The notes under the pieces: model-generated
Told to the model about the DNA's origin: nothing
Databases searched by the model: none
What the model saw: only the letters and a program-made list of their open reading frames with translations
Part shown: one piece after another, positions 19,924-28,867 of the stretch
Numbering within the stretch: the first letter of the stretch is position 1
Layout: each line of letters opens with the position of its first letter
Position numbers and translations under genes: made by a program
Origin: Microbacterium gubbeenense DSM 15944
Lineage (GTDB): Bacteria; Actinomycetota; Actinomycetes; Actinomycetales; Microbacteriaceae
Assembly (NCBI RefSeq): GCF_000422745.1
Contig: NZ_AUGQ01000005.1
Span: forward strand, 124,001 to 188,000
Length of the DNA: 64,000 nucleotides
Direction of reading: 5' to 3'

Positions 19924-19956
19924 TGTTCACGAAGGTTCCACCCGTCGTTAACCTGG
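19924..19956. promoter_or_regulatory. PHO-box-like array before phoU and senX3
   Basis: Three contiguous 11-base units start TGTTCAC, GTTCCAC and CGTTAAC (19924, 19935, 19946). The 11-base period and GTTCAC-type core match PhoP/RegX3 PHO boxes. The site lies 72 bases before senX3 and about 80 before phoU, between the divergent genes. Confidence 0.7.
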
Positions 19957-20036
19957 GCTCGACAGAATTGACGTGACTGTGCGCGATGCTGATGCGTCAC
20001 ACGAATTCCCACGTCATGACCAGAAGGGCGCCCACA

Positions 20037-20714
20037 ATGCGTGAAGTGTTCCACGACACCCTCGAAGAGATCCAGAGCCGACTCGTTGAGATCTCCGAGC
20101 TGGTGGCCGAGGCCATCGAGAAGGCGACCCAGGCGTTCGCCACGGGAGACGTCGCGCTCGCGGAGGAGGTCATCGCGAACGACATCACGATCGACGAGCT
20201 CGTGCTCACGACCGACGAGATCGCGATCGCGACGCTCGCGATGCAGCAGCCCGTCGCGCACGACCTGCGCGTGATCGTCAGCGCGCTGCGCGTCAGCGCG
20301 TCGCTCGAGCGCATGGGCGACCTCGCCGACCACATCGCTCAGCTCGTGCGCTCGCGCTACCCCGAGCGCGCGATTCCGCAGGGGCTGAAGTCGACGTTCA
20401 AGAAGATGGGCGTGCTCGATGTCGAGGTGGCGCGCACCCTGACGAAGCTGCTGCGCACGCAAGATCTGAAGTACGCGAACCACATCCGCGACACCGACGA
20501 CGACATCGACGAACTGCACGCCTCGGTGTACGAGCGCGTGCTCGGCGAGTCGTTCAAGGGCGAGATCCCCCACGCGGTCGACGCGACGCTCGCGAGCCGC
20601 TACCACGAGCGCTTCGCCGACCACGCGGTCTCCGTCGCGAAGAAGGTGCAGTACCTCGCCACGGGCGACTGGTCGGGTGTCGACGACTCGCCCGAGATCG
20701 AGATCGTCGAGTAG
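20037..20714 (+). CDS. phoU: Phosphate signalling protein PhoU
   Basis: 225 residues, two PhoU helical bundles (about 10-100 and 115-210). Signature residues include LERMGDLADHIAQL in the first repeat and ASRYHERFADHAVSVAKKV in the second, whose E/D-x3-D motifs bind metal. PhoU couples the Pst transporter to SenX3 and restrains the response when phosphate is ample. The start at 20037 (MREVFHDTLE) matches the family and follows AGAAGGG. No pst genes are in the window. Ends at a strong terminator. Confidence 0.95.
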   Translation: MREVFHDTLEEIQSRLVEISELVAEAIEKATQAFATGDVALAEEVIANDITIDELVLTTDEIAIATLAMQQPVAHDLRVIVSALRVSASLERMGDLADHIAQLVRSRYPERAIPQGLKSTFKKMGVLDVEVARTLTKLLRTQDLKYANHIRDTDDDIDELHASVYERVLGESFKGEIPHAVDATLASRYHERFADHAVSVAKKVQYLATGDWSGVDDSPEIEIVE

Positions 20715-20722
20715 GCAGACGA

Positions 20723-20758
20723 AAAGGCGGGTGGGATCAGCTGATCCCACCCGCCTTT
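20723..20758. terminator. Bidirectional hairpin terminator
   Basis: A perfect 36-base palindrome (18 bases each side, realistic loop AGCT) with AAA/TTT ends, between convergent phoU and gpmA. Confidence 0.88.
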
Positions 20759-20766
20759 CTACGTTG

Positions 20767-21510
20767 TTACTTCTTGCCCTGCGAGGCGACCGCGGCGGCG
20801 CCGGCAGCGGCGGCCTCGGGGTCGAGGTAGCGGCCGGGGCCGGTCGGGCGCATGTCGTCATCGAGCTCGTAGACGAGCGGGATCCCCGTGGGGATGTTCA
20901 GGCTCGCGATGTCTTCGTCGCTGATGCCGTCGAGGTGCTTCACGAGGCCGCGCAGCGAGTTGCCGTGCGCGGCGACGAGAACCGTCTTGCCCGCCTTCAG
21001 GTCGGGCACGATCTCGCTCTCCCAGTACGGCAGCATGCGATCGATCACGAGCGACAGCGACTCGGTCGCGGGCAGCTCGCCGTCGATGCCGACATAGCGC
21101 GGATCGTCCGTCTGGGCGAACTCATCGTCGGCCGCGATCTCGGGCGGCGGCACGTCGAACGAGCGACGCCACTCCATGAACTTCTCCTCGCCGAACTCCT
21201 CGAGGGTCTGCGCCTTGTCCTTGCCCTGCAGCGCGCCGTAGTGGCGCTCGTTGAGGCGCCACGAGCGCTTCACCGGAATCCACAGCCGGTCGGCCGAGTC
21301 GAGCGCGATGTTCGCGGTCTGGATCGCGCGGCTCAGGACCGAGGAGTGCAGCACGTCGGGCAGAACGCCCTGTTCGGCGAGCAGCTCGCCGCCGCGCTTC
21401 GCCTCGGCGCGCCCCTTCTCGGTGAGCCGCACATCGACCCATCCCGTGAAGAGGTTTCGTTCATTCCAGTCGCTCTGCCCGTGGCGGAGCAGGATCAGGG
21501 TGTGCGTCAT
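20767..21510 (-). CDS. gpmA: 2,3-bisphosphoglycerate-dependent phosphoglycerate mutase
   Basis: 247 residues. It interconverts 3- and 2-phosphoglycerate in glycolysis. Catalytic His in [10 protein letters not shown] (residue 10), [15 protein letters not shown] and the second His in [11 protein letters not shown] are all present. The Ala-rich tail after about residue 225 is variable in the family. Start at 21510, four bases after the manA stop, so it could be the last gene of the sugar operon. The gpm1-senX3-regX3 neighbourhood is also seen in mycobacteria. Confidence 0.96.
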   Translation of the reverse strand: MTHTLILLRHGQSDWNERNLFTGWVDVRLTEKGRAEAKRGGELLAEQGVLPDVLHSSVLSRAIQTANIALDSADRLWIPVKRSWRLNERHYGALQGKDKAQTLEEFGEEKFMEWRRSFDVPPPEIAADDEFAQTDDPRYVGIDGELPATESLSLVIDRMLPYWESEIVPDLKAGKTVLVAAHGNSLRGLVKHLDGISDEDIASLNIPTGIPLVYELDDDMRPTGPGRYLDPEAAAAGAAAVASQGKK

Positions 21511-21514
21511 GGGA

Positions 21515-22516
21515 TCAGCTTACCGGGGCCGGTTTCGGCGGGCGGCATCGGATCGCGACGAGGTCGCCGTCGAGGGCCACCGCGCCTGCACCGTAAGGAA
21601 TCACCGCCGTCGCGCCGCGCGAGATGGGCGCTCCGCCGAGCGTCCCGGATCCGTCGAGCACGACCAGCACGCTGAAGCCCGGGTCCAGCACGGAGCCGCC
21701 GCGCATCCGCTCCGCGCGGTAGAACGGATCCGCCGCGCGCGGCAGAAAGGATCCGTCCGCAACGCGGGATAGGAAAGATTCCGGATCCGCGCGCCGCGTA
21801 TCGACGGCGCGAAGAGCCGTGTCCGGCGTCAGACCGAGCAGCGCCATCGCGCGATCGAGCGCGGGGAACGGGGCGTATTCGAGGATGATCGACAGGTCGA
21901 CCGGCTCCTGCAGCTCGACGAGCATGATGTCCTCGCCGATCGAGTGCGGCGTGCCCGCCGGCACGTGCACGACGTCGCCGGCGCGCACCTCGACGTGGTT
22001 CATCGCCGCGAGCATGCCATCCGTGTCCTGCTGGTCGAACCAGTCGGCGAGCTCGGCCGCTGAGACGTCGCGATTCCAGCCGAGCCAGACATCGGCCGTG
22101 GCGCGCTCTCCCGTCGCGGTGATGATCCACGACTCGGTCTTGCCGCGCGCGACGCCGAGGTGCGCGGCGGCGAACGCGGCATCCGGGTGGGCGTGGTTGA
22201 ACAGGCGCTCGCCCGTGTGCAACAGCTTGACGAGCAGCGCCGTGTCGGTGCCGAAGCGTGCGACGTGCTCCTCCCCCAGCCAGGCTTCGGGAGCCGCCGC
22301 GATCGCGTCGCGCAAGAGCTCGCCATCCGGCAGGTGGGAGAGCCCGACGATGTCGGATCCGAACGTGCACGTCGTCGACGCGACGAAGTCCTCGGGGGTG
22401 TGCGCATCGGCGGATCCCTCGCCGCGCAGTTCGCGGATGCCGGCCCCGCCGCGATAAGCGCGCGCAGGCGGCTGGTTCGGACCGAGCAGGATCGGTGCGA
22501 GCATCTGGTTCGTCAT
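21515..22516 (-). CDS. manA: Class I mannose-6-phosphate isomerase
   Basis: 333 residues, cupin-fold zinc enzyme converting mannose-6-P and fructose-6-P. Motifs: [22 protein letters not shown] (as in short Bacillus-type ManA), [11 protein letters not shown] with metal His, and a second cupin near residues 280-330. Its start overlaps the sugar-kinase stop by four bases (ATGA), so it belongs to the sugar operon. That could feed mannose-type intermediates into fructose-6-P for the neighbouring kinase and aldolase; substrate is inferred. Confidence 0.88.
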   Translation of the reverse strand: MTNQMLAPILLGPNQPPARAYRGGAGIRELRGEGSADAHTPEDFVASTTCTFGSDIVGLSHLPDGELLRDAIAAAPEAWLGEEHVARFGTDTALLVKLLHTGERLFNHAHPDAAFAAAHLGVARGKTESWIITATGERATADVWLGWNRDVSAAELADWFDQQDTDGMLAAMNHVEVRAGDVVHVPAGTPHSIGEDIMLVELQEPVDLSIILEYAPFPALDRAMALLGLTPDTALRAVDTRRADPESFLSRVADGSFLPRAADPFYRAERMRGGSVLDPGFSVLVVLDGSGTLGGAPISRGATAVIPYGAGAVALDGDLVAIRCRPPKPAPVS

Positions 22517-23790
22517 TGGTTCGTCTCCTGCTCGACGGAGGGTTCCCCGCGCTGTGCGAGCGCCCCGATCAGACCTCCGATGAACGTATCACCGAGTCCG
22601 ATCGTCGTCGGGTGCGCTGCCTCGATCTGGAAGCCCGGCAGACAACGACCGAACTCACCGAGAAGGTGCTCGGCGTCACGCGCGAACGTCGTGCTCCCCG
22701 TTTGACGTGGCCCTGCGGTGATCCGCGTGATGTCGGCGGCCGTGACCGCGTCGCCGAATGCGTACCGTCCGGCGGCGGTCGCGTTGCCGGCATCGGCAGC
22801 GGCCGTCACAGAGTCGAGATCGGCAAGCCGCGCGGGCGTGGTCAGCACGATCGTCCAGTAGCGGGTATGCACCACGAGCGTCGGATCGGGAACCTGCGCG
22901 CGCAGCTCCTTCACAGCAGCAGTCGCTTCGTGTGCATCGAGGAGGTCGAACCTGCGCCCCAGCCGCGCTTGCAGCTCATCCTCATTGAGGCTGAAGACAT
23001 CGGCGACTGGCCCGATCGCGTCGGAAACGGTGGGCTGGTGCGAACGGTCGTGGAATCCCGCGTCCTCGTAGACGACGAGGCCGTCGACGGGAATGCGCGA
23101 GCTGACGGCGCGGATCTCATCGAGCCGCGCGCGCAGCACCGCCGGGTCGTTGATCGTGTTGAACCCCGAGACGAGGAACACCCGAGCCGTCGCGACCCGA
23201 TCGCCCAGCTCTCTGCTGAGCACGAGGTTCTCGGCGGGCGGGTCGTTCGCGACGATGACGCGGTTCGCCTCCGTAGCGATGAGTTCCGTCGCGCCCACCC
23301 GCGCGCCGTCGCCAGGGCGGAACTGGATGATGAGGTGCGGATCCAGCGTGTCGTCGGTCGCGCTCGTGATCGCTTCGCAGTCGGCAGGCAGCAATCGGCG
23401 CACGTTCTCGTCGGTGCTCACGAGGTGCAGCAGTGAGGGGATCCCGAGCCGTCTGAGCACGAGCGCCGCACGCACGCACGTGCCGCCGAGCGTGATCTCG
23501 CGGGGAAAACGGGCAGCGAACTGCTCGACGATCGCGGACGATTCCACGTGTCGTTCCCCGCCCTCTCCCGTCGCGAGGAACCCCAGCAGGGCGACGAGCA
23601 GCGACCGCTCGTCGGTGATCGGCACGCGGGGATCGATCTCGGAATCGTCGATCGAATACTCGACCACGAGCGCATCGATCACCGATCTGTCCCACTCGAT
23701 CTCGTAATCGACGGTGCCCTGAAGCCCGAGAACGATCTCGCCAGGAGCGACGGTGCGAACGTCGCCCCCGACGGGAACGGTTGAGGTCAT
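22513..23790 (-). CDS. ADP-dependent phosphofructokinase/glucokinase-family sugar kinase
   Basis: 425 residues of the ADP-dependent kinase branch of the ribokinase superfamily, best known from archaeal glycolysis. Diagnostic features: GLQGTVDYEIEW near the N-terminus, VSGFNTIND, FSLNEDELQ, and the catalytic GLGDTF (catalytic Asp) near residue 400. It lies between the aldolase (one-base overlap, TGATG) and manA (four-base overlap), so a role in phosphorylating a ketose phosphate before aldol cleavage is likely. Whether ADP or ATP is the donor, and the exact sugar, cannot be read. Confidence 0.8.
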   Translation of the reverse strand: MTSTVPVGGDVRTVAPGEIVLGLQGTVDYEIEWDRSVIDALVVEYSIDDSEIDPRVPITDERSLLVALLGFLATGEGGERHVESSAIVEQFAARFPREITLGGTCVRAALVLRRLGIPSLLHLVSTDENVRRLLPADCEAITSATDDTLDPHLIIQFRPGDGARVGATELIATEANRVIVANDPPAENLVLSRELGDRVATARVFLVSGFNTINDPAVLRARLDEIRAVSSRIPVDGLVVYEDAGFHDRSHQPTVSDAIGPVADVFSLNEDELQARLGRRFDLLDAHEATAAVKELRAQVPDPTLVVHTRYWTIVLTTPARLADLDSVTAAADAGNATAAGRYAFGDAVTAADITRITAGPRQTGSTTFARDAEHLLGEFGRCLPGFQIEAAHPTTIGLGDTFIGGLIGALAQRGEPSVEQETNQ

Positions 23791-24695
23791 CAGTATGTCT
23801 CGCCCTTTCCTGTTCCGAACAGGTCGACCTTGTACGCGGCAGGGGTCCGATACAGATCGGCCTTGCCCGCTGCGCCGAACAGGTCGATCTTCTGCGAGGC
23901 GACCGCTTGCATCGCCTCGACCGCCGGAGGCATGATCGCGTCGGGCTCCCGCAGGCTGGTGTCCTGAAGCACCTCGCGCACCTTGTCGAAGAACGCGACC
24001 TTGATGTCGCTCGAGATGTTGATCTTGTTCACACCGCTGCGGGCCGCCTCGCCGATCTCGTCATCGGGGTTGTTCGATCCACCGTGCAGTACGAGAGGGA
24101 TGCCGACCGCTGCCTTGATCTCGCGCAGCAGATCGAGCTTCAGTTTCGGGGTGATGTTCGAGGGATAGATGCCGTGACGCGTTCCGATGGCGACGGCGAG
24201 CGAGTCCACGCCCGTGCGCTCGACGAACGTGACAGCGTCAGACGGATCCGTGTAGATGATTCCGCCGTCGGCCGATTCCATTTTGCCGATGGTGCCCAGC
24301 TCGCCCTCGACCGAGACTCCGACCGCATGAGCGATCTCGACGGCGCGGCCGGTCTGCGCGATGTTCTCATCGAATGCCTCAGCCGAGGCATCGAGCATCA
24401 CCGAGGTGAACCCGCCCTGGATCGCGGCAACCATCTGATCGGCCGTGGCGCCGTGGTCCCAGTGGATCGAGGCGGGAACCGGCGAACGGTGCAGCCGTTC
24501 GCGGATCGCGCGGAGGGTATCGAAGCCGAGGAGGTTGACCTCGTTCGGGTGAATGGCGATGATCACCGGCGAGTTCTTCTTCTCGCTGATCTCGATGAGT
24601 CCGTTGAACATGTGGTAATCCGCGACGTTGAACGCCGGGATCGCGAAGCTGTTCTGGTGGGCGACGTCGAGCAGGTCGTGTCCGGAAATGAGCAC
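23790..24695 (-). CDS. Class II ketose-bisphosphate aldolase
   Basis: 301 residues, zinc aldolase of the fructose/tagatose-bisphosphate (FbaA/KbaY) type. Zinc His in IHWDHGAT, the EGELGTIG segment, a second zinc His in IGTRHGIYP, and HGGSNNPDDEI with the phosphate-binding GG-S. It cleaves a hexose bisphosphate into two trioses. The GTG start at 24695 has AAAGGAG at good spacing; earlier codons run into the permease gene. The tail repeats a KxDLFG theme (KIDLFGAAGK, KVDLFGTGK), which is unusual. Confidence 0.9.
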   Translation of the reverse strand: MLISGHDLLDVAHQNSFAIPAFNVADYHMFNGLIEISEKKNSPVIIAIHPNEVNLLGFDTLRAIRERLHRSPVPASIHWDHGATADQMVAAIQGGFTSVMLDASAEAFDENIAQTGRAVEIAHAVGVSVEGELGTIGKMESADGGIIYTDPSDAVTFVERTGVDSLAVAIGTRHGIYPSNITPKLKLDLLREIKAAVGIPLVLHGGSNNPDDEIGEAARSGVNKINISSDIKVAFFDKVREVLQDTSLREPDAIMPPAVEAMQAVASQKIDLFGAAGKADLYRTPAAYKVDLFGTGKGETY

Positions 24696-24727
24696 TGGAT
24701 TTTCTCCTTTGAAGGGGTGGTTTTTCG

Positions 24728-25636
24728 TCAGCTTTTGACGGATCCGGTGGTGAGACCGCCGATGAAATAGCGCTGGAAGAAGAGGAACAGCACCAGGACG
24801 GGAACGCAGCCGACGACGCTCATCGCCATCATTTCGTTCCACTCGTACGAGTGCTGCCCCATGAGCAGCTGAATGCCGATCGGCACAGTGCGCATCTCAA
24901 CGGTTCGCGTCAGCGTGAGGGCGAACAGGTATTCATTCCACGCGAGCATGAAGGTGTACATGCCGACAGAGACGATTCCCGGCGTCGCGACGGGCACAAG
25001 AATCCGCCAGAGGGCCGTCCAGCTGCCACCGCCGTCGACGCGCACGGCCTCGTCCAGCTCTCGCGGGAGGGAGTTGAAGTAGCCGGTCATCATGATGATC
25101 GCGTAGGGCAGCGTGAACACCATGTACGTGAGGATCAGCCCGGGATACGAGTCGTAGAGCCCCAGCAGCACGATCAACCCGAAGTACGGGATCAGAAGCG
25201 TAATCGGCGGGACGGCCTGCACGCTGATGATGACGACGTTGAGGATCTGTTTGCCGCGGAAGTCGAACCGGCTGAACGCATACGCGGTGAGGATTGCGAC
25301 GAACAGCGTGCAGATGACGACCGACAGTGCGACGACGTAACTATTGAAGAAGAATCGCATCTTCTCGGGATCCGTGAAGATCGTCACGTACGCGTCGAGG
25401 CTGAAGGTCTCGGTGATCAGCCGCGGTGGGTTCTCGAAGATCTGCGTGTTCGATTTGAACGAACTCGACAGCATCCACAGAACCGGCAGACCCGCGAACA
25501 GCGCTCCCAGGAACAGGCCGACGACAGTGAGGATCTTCGCGGTGCGACGTCGGCCGCCCGGCGTGACGGGGCGGCGCTGTACGCGCTTCGTCGTCACGAG
25601 CGTCTGCGTCGAGACGGGTGCATCGGTGAGAGACAT
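24728..25636 (-). CDS. Carbohydrate ABC permease, MalG type
   Basis: 302 residues with six TM segments. The EAA loop (ELDEAVRVDGGGSWTALWRILVP) docks the ATPase, and the protein ends near the membrane with RYFIGGLTTGSVKS. Pairs with the next permease. Stop and start are four bases apart from the upstream gene, so the operon is continuous. The gene set lacks its own ATPase. Confidence 0.93.
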   Translation of the reverse strand: MSLTDAPVSTQTLVTTKRVQRRPVTPGGRRRTAKILTVVGLFLGALFAGLPVLWMLSSSFKSNTQIFENPPRLITETFSLDAYVTIFTDPEKMRFFFNSYVVALSVVICTLFVAILTAYAFSRFDFRGKQILNVVIISVQAVPPITLLIPYFGLIVLLGLYDSYPGLILTYMVFTLPYAIIMMTGYFNSLPRELDEAVRVDGGGSWTALWRILVPVATPGIVSVGMYTFMLAWNEYLFALTLTRTVEMRTVPIGIQLLMGQHSYEWNEMMAMSVVGCVPVLVLFLFFQRYFIGGLTTGSVKS

Positions 25637-25639
25637 GCG

Positions 25640-26587
25640 TTACTCCTTCGCCCGCTGATGCCGCACGTACAGCACGGCGAGGATCATCGAGAGCACCAGC
25701 ACGACGACGGCTGCCGTCGAAGCGGCACCGAACTCGTACTTCGTGAAGGCAAGTTTGTAGGTGTACGTGCTCACGAGCTCGGTCGCATCGATCGGACCGC
25801 CGCCCGTCGTCATCCAGATCAGCGCGAACTGCTGCGATGTCCAGATGAGATCGAGCAGCGACATGCTGATGATGACGGGCTTGAGGTTGGGAAGCGTCAC
25901 AGCCGTGAATCGCTGCCACGCGTTCGCGCCGTCGACGCGCGCCGCCTCGTACAGATCAGCCGAGATCCCCTGCAGGCCCGCCAACAGGCTGACCATGAAG
26001 AAGGGGTAGCCCGCCCAGATATTGATGAAGGTGACGGTGCCGAGGGCGAGGGACGGGTCGCTCAGCCATTCCGTCGCGCCGACGCCGACGAACGAGAGCA
26101 GGTAGTTGATCACACCGTTCGGGTTCAGCAGCAACCGCCACAGCACGGCGACGATCGCGACCGTGAACAGCCACGGCAACACGTATATCGTGCGATAGAT
26201 CGCCGTCGTCGACCGACTGACCAGAGGCGAGTTCAGAAGCAGCGCGAACACGAGCCCGATGACGAGGTGGGCCGCGACGCTCACGGTCGTGAAGATCAGG
26301 GTGTTCATGACGGAGGTGTAGAACCCCTTGTCCGTCAACAGATCGGCGTAGTGCGCGAGGCCGACGAACTCCGGGTTCGGGTTCGTGATGACGTTGTCGA
26401 ACAGCGAATAGCCGATGACCGTCACGACCGGGATGACGAGGAGTACCCCGATGAGGATGACGGTGAGCCCGACGTAGAGGAACGGCTCAGTGCGCCGCAC
26501 TCCCGGCGCGCCGGTTCTGTGTCGGCGAGAGGCGCCGCCGGGGGCGGGCGATGCCGCTCGCCCCCGGCGTTCAGAAACCATCGACAT
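25640..26587 (-). CDS. Carbohydrate ABC permease, MalF type
   Basis: 315 residues with six TM segments. Basic Arg-rich N-tail, then EPFLYVGLTVILIGVLLVIPV as TM1. EAA loop: LYEAARVDGANAWQRFTAVTLPNL. Forms the channel together with the MalG-type partner. Four bases separate it from the binding-protein gene. Confidence 0.93.
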   Translation of the reverse strand: MSMVSERRGRAASPAPGGASRRHRTGAPGVRRTEPFLYVGLTVILIGVLLVIPVVTVIGYSLFDNVITNPNPEFVGLAHYADLLTDKGFYTSVMNTLIFTTVSVAAHLVIGLVFALLLNSPLVSRSTTAIYRTIYVLPWLFTVAIVAVLWRLLLNPNGVINYLLSFVGVGATEWLSDPSLALGTVTFINIWAGYPFFMVSLLAGLQGISADLYEAARVDGANAWQRFTAVTLPNLKPVIISMSLLDLIWTSQQFALIWMTTGGGPIDATELVSTYTYKLAFTKYEFGAASTAAVVVLVLSMILAVLYVRHQRAKE

Positions 26588-26590
26588 CGC

Positions 26591-27865
26591 TCAGAACTCC
26601 GCCGACCAGGATTCTTGCGTCGTGTCGAGCATCTCGTCGACCGTGAGGTTCCCCTCGAGCATCGACTGGAACTGCTCGTTCATCTGGCGCATCAGGTCTT
26701 CCGCGACGGGGAGTCCGGTGAACTCGTTCGCCGGGTACCCCGCCTGGTAGATGTCGAACGCCTGGGACATGAGCTCGTCGTCGTCGACGAAATCGGGCAC
26801 CGAATCGAGGTTGCCCGGGAAGGCCTTCGCCATCGACGCGAGCTCGGCGTTCGCGTCTTCACTCATGAGGAACTCGAACAGCTTCCACGCCTCGGCCTTG
26901 TGCTCCGAGCTCTCCGAGACTCCGAGGCCCCACGAGGCGTAAGGAATGCCCCGCTTGCCGTCGTACCCGTCCTCTGCGGGAAGCGCGCTGATGCTGAACT
27001 CGAGGTCGGGGTTCGACTCCCGGATCATCGTGAGATGCGCGAGCGAGTCGACCATCATGCCGACACGGCCGTTCGTGAACTCCTCAACCATGTCCTGCTC
27101 CTTCATGGTGAAGGCGCCCGGCGCGAAGACTCCGTCCTGGTACAAATCGTCGAAGTACTCGATCGTCTCGGTCACGCCATCGTTGGTCAGGTCCGGCTTG
27201 CCGTCCTTCAGCATCGATCCGCCGGATGCCCACAGCCAGGACATGACTTGGTTCTGCACGCCGCTCGGAGTTTCGAGCGAGAGCGGCATGGCCGTTCCCG
27301 CCGCGTCGCCTGCCTCGGTGATCGCGCGCGCCGCATCGGCGAACTCGGTTCGGTTCGATGGCGGCGCATCGACGCCGGCATCGGCGAGGAGCGCGTCGTT
27401 CGTGTACAGGGGGTAGACGAAGTTGACGGCCGGAACCATATACGTGGAGCCGTCTACCTCAACCTGCGACGCGAGCTGGCTGTCGTCGTAATCGTGCTCG
27501 GTCATGAGCGCGGACAGATCGGCGATCGCGCCCTGCTTCGCAAAGTCGTTGACCCACGCTCCGTCGAGACCGACGACGTCGGGCATGGTGCCGGACGCAG
27601 CGCCCGTGACGAGCTGTTCCCGGGTGGACGCGTAGGGGCCGCTGAGCAGCTCGACCTTGATGCCCGGATTCTGCTCTTCGAATTGATCCATCAGGCCGCG
27701 CAGCGCACCGTCGGGCAGCTCGGGCTCCCACCACTGAGCGAGTTCGATCACGACGTTTCCATCGGCGTCGACGTCGCCTCCTCCACCGCCACCGCATCCG
27801 GTGAGAACAAGGGAGGCCGCAGCGATCGCCGACATCCCCGCAAAGATCTTCCGTTTGTGAGTCAT
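26591..27865 (-). CDS. Sugar-binding lipoprotein of an ABC importer
   Basis: 424 residues. Lipoprotein signal with lipobox LTGC followed by a Gly run, then a family-1 solute-binding fold (LAQWWEPELPDGALRGL, QNPGIKVEL, VVGLDGAWVNDF). Captures a carbohydrate outside the membrane and hands it to the MalF/MalG pair. First gene of the operon. The start at 27865 follows AAAGGAGC. The promoter/operator region is shared with the divergent DeoR gene. The ligand is unknown. Confidence 0.93.
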   Translation of the reverse strand: MTHKRKIFAGMSAIAAASLVLTGCGGGGGGDVDADGNVVIELAQWWEPELPDGALRGLMDQFEEQNPGIKVELLSGPYASTREQLVTGAASGTMPDVVGLDGAWVNDFAKQGAIADLSALMTEHDYDDSQLASQVEVDGSTYMVPAVNFVYPLYTNDALLADAGVDAPPSNRTEFADAARAITEAGDAAGTAMPLSLETPSGVQNQVMSWLWASGGSMLKDGKPDLTNDGVTETIEYFDDLYQDGVFAPGAFTMKEQDMVEEFTNGRVGMMVDSLAHLTMIRESNPDLEFSISALPAEDGYDGKRGIPYASWGLGVSESSEHKAEAWKLFEFLMSEDANAELASMAKAFPGNLDSVPDFVDDDELMSQAFDIYQAGYPANEFTGLPVAEDLMRQMNEQFQSMLEGNLTVDEMLDTTQESWSAEF

Positions 27866-27911
27866 GTGAGCTCCTTTGCCCATCCAGTGAATTGCAATAG
27901 TTTGCTACTAG

Positions 27912-28010
27912 TTGCTGTTTTTCGCCAGTCCTTGCATGAAACACCCTTGATCTCGGATTGTCAAGTAGGCTGAACGCGAAGACCGTGCATGTTACGGCAA
28001 GAAACAGCAA
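27912..28010. promoter_or_regulatory. Divergent operator pair for the DeoR regulator
   Basis: TTGCTGTTTTTCGCC (27912-27926) and its near inverse GGCAAGAAACAGCAA (27996-28010) match at 13 of 15 positions, with 69 bases between. One lies near each divergent gene. A looped repressor bound to both is plausible. Further TTGC repeats at 27900-27915 may be extra half sites. Confidence 0.6.
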
Positions 28011-28029
28011 TAATTTCATGGAGGGTTGC

Positions 28030-28857
28030 ATGACCTCGCGAGAGACATCAGGAGACAGACGCAAGGACCGGCAACTTCCGGCAGGCCGCAAGGCAGACCT
28101 CGCCGCATACGTCGCCGCACACGGGCAGGTGACGGTCGCGGAGCTATCCGAAGAGTTCTCCGTATCGATCGATACCGTGCGGCGAGATCTCGACCGACTC
28201 AACGCTGAGGGCCGGCTGATTCGCACACACGGCGGCGCCGTGAGCAACGACCTGGGGACACCTCCCGACCAGGGCCTCGGAGTGCGCCTGCATATCCGCG
28301 TGGCGGAGAAGGATCAGATCGGCGCGGAGGCGGCGAAGCTCATCGCGGATGGCTCCGTCGTGTTCGTCAATGGCGGCACGACGGCTCTGGCCTTCGCGCG
28401 TCACCTGCGCGATCATCACGACCTCACGATCGCGACGAACAATGTCGTACTGCCAGCCGAGGTCTCACCCTCCGCGATTCGCGAGCTATTCCTGTTCGGC
28501 GGGTCCGTCAGGACAGTGACACAGGCGACGACCGGCCCCGTGAGCTTCCGACCGACCGCGGATGGGCCGGCGATGGATGTGCAGGCGGATACCGCCGTGA
28601 TCGGCATCGGCGCGATCTCCACTGCGGGTTACAGCACGAGCAACCTCGGCGACTCGGCGATGATGGGCGAGATGATGAAGCACGCGAACACGGTGGTCGT
28701 GCTCGCCGACAGCTCGAAGTTCAACCATCGCCTCTTCGCCCGGATCGATGGCCTCGAAGCCGCCGACTGCCTCGTCACCGACGCCGCACCGACCGGCGAA
28801 CTCGCAGAGGCGCTCGCGACGGCGGGCGTCGAAGTCATCGTCGCGGGTGGCAACTGA
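28030..28857 (+). CDS. DeoR-family sugar-operon repressor
   Basis: 275 residues. HTH domain near 20-70 (VTVAELSEEFSVSIDTVRRDLDRL, then RTHGGAV), and a sugar-phosphate-sensing DeoRC domain (about 90-260) with FVNGGTTALAFARHL and LFLFGGSVR. Such proteins release DNA on binding a phosphorylated sugar. Divergent from the transport/aldolase operon, which it probably controls. The start at 28030 follows GGAGGG. Confidence 0.92.
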   Translation: MTSRETSGDRRKDRQLPAGRKADLAAYVAAHGQVTVAELSEEFSVSIDTVRRDLDRLNAEGRLIRTHGGAVSNDLGTPPDQGLGVRLHIRVAEKDQIGAEAAKLIADGSVVFVNGGTTALAFARHLRDHHDLTIATNNVVLPAEVSPSAIRELFLFGGSVRTVTQATTGPVSFRPTADGPAMDVQADTAVIGIGAISTAGYSTSNLGDSAMMGEMMKHANTVVVLADSSKFNHRLFARIDGLEAADCLVTDAAPTGELAEALATAGVEVIVAGGN

Positions 28858-28867
28858 CGCGACCCGC

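Noticed and set aside
24851..27973. Long plus-strand open frame (over 1000 codons) across the permease and binding-protein genes
   Set aside because: Antisense to well-supported transport genes; low-complexity Arg/His/Glu content, no motifs.
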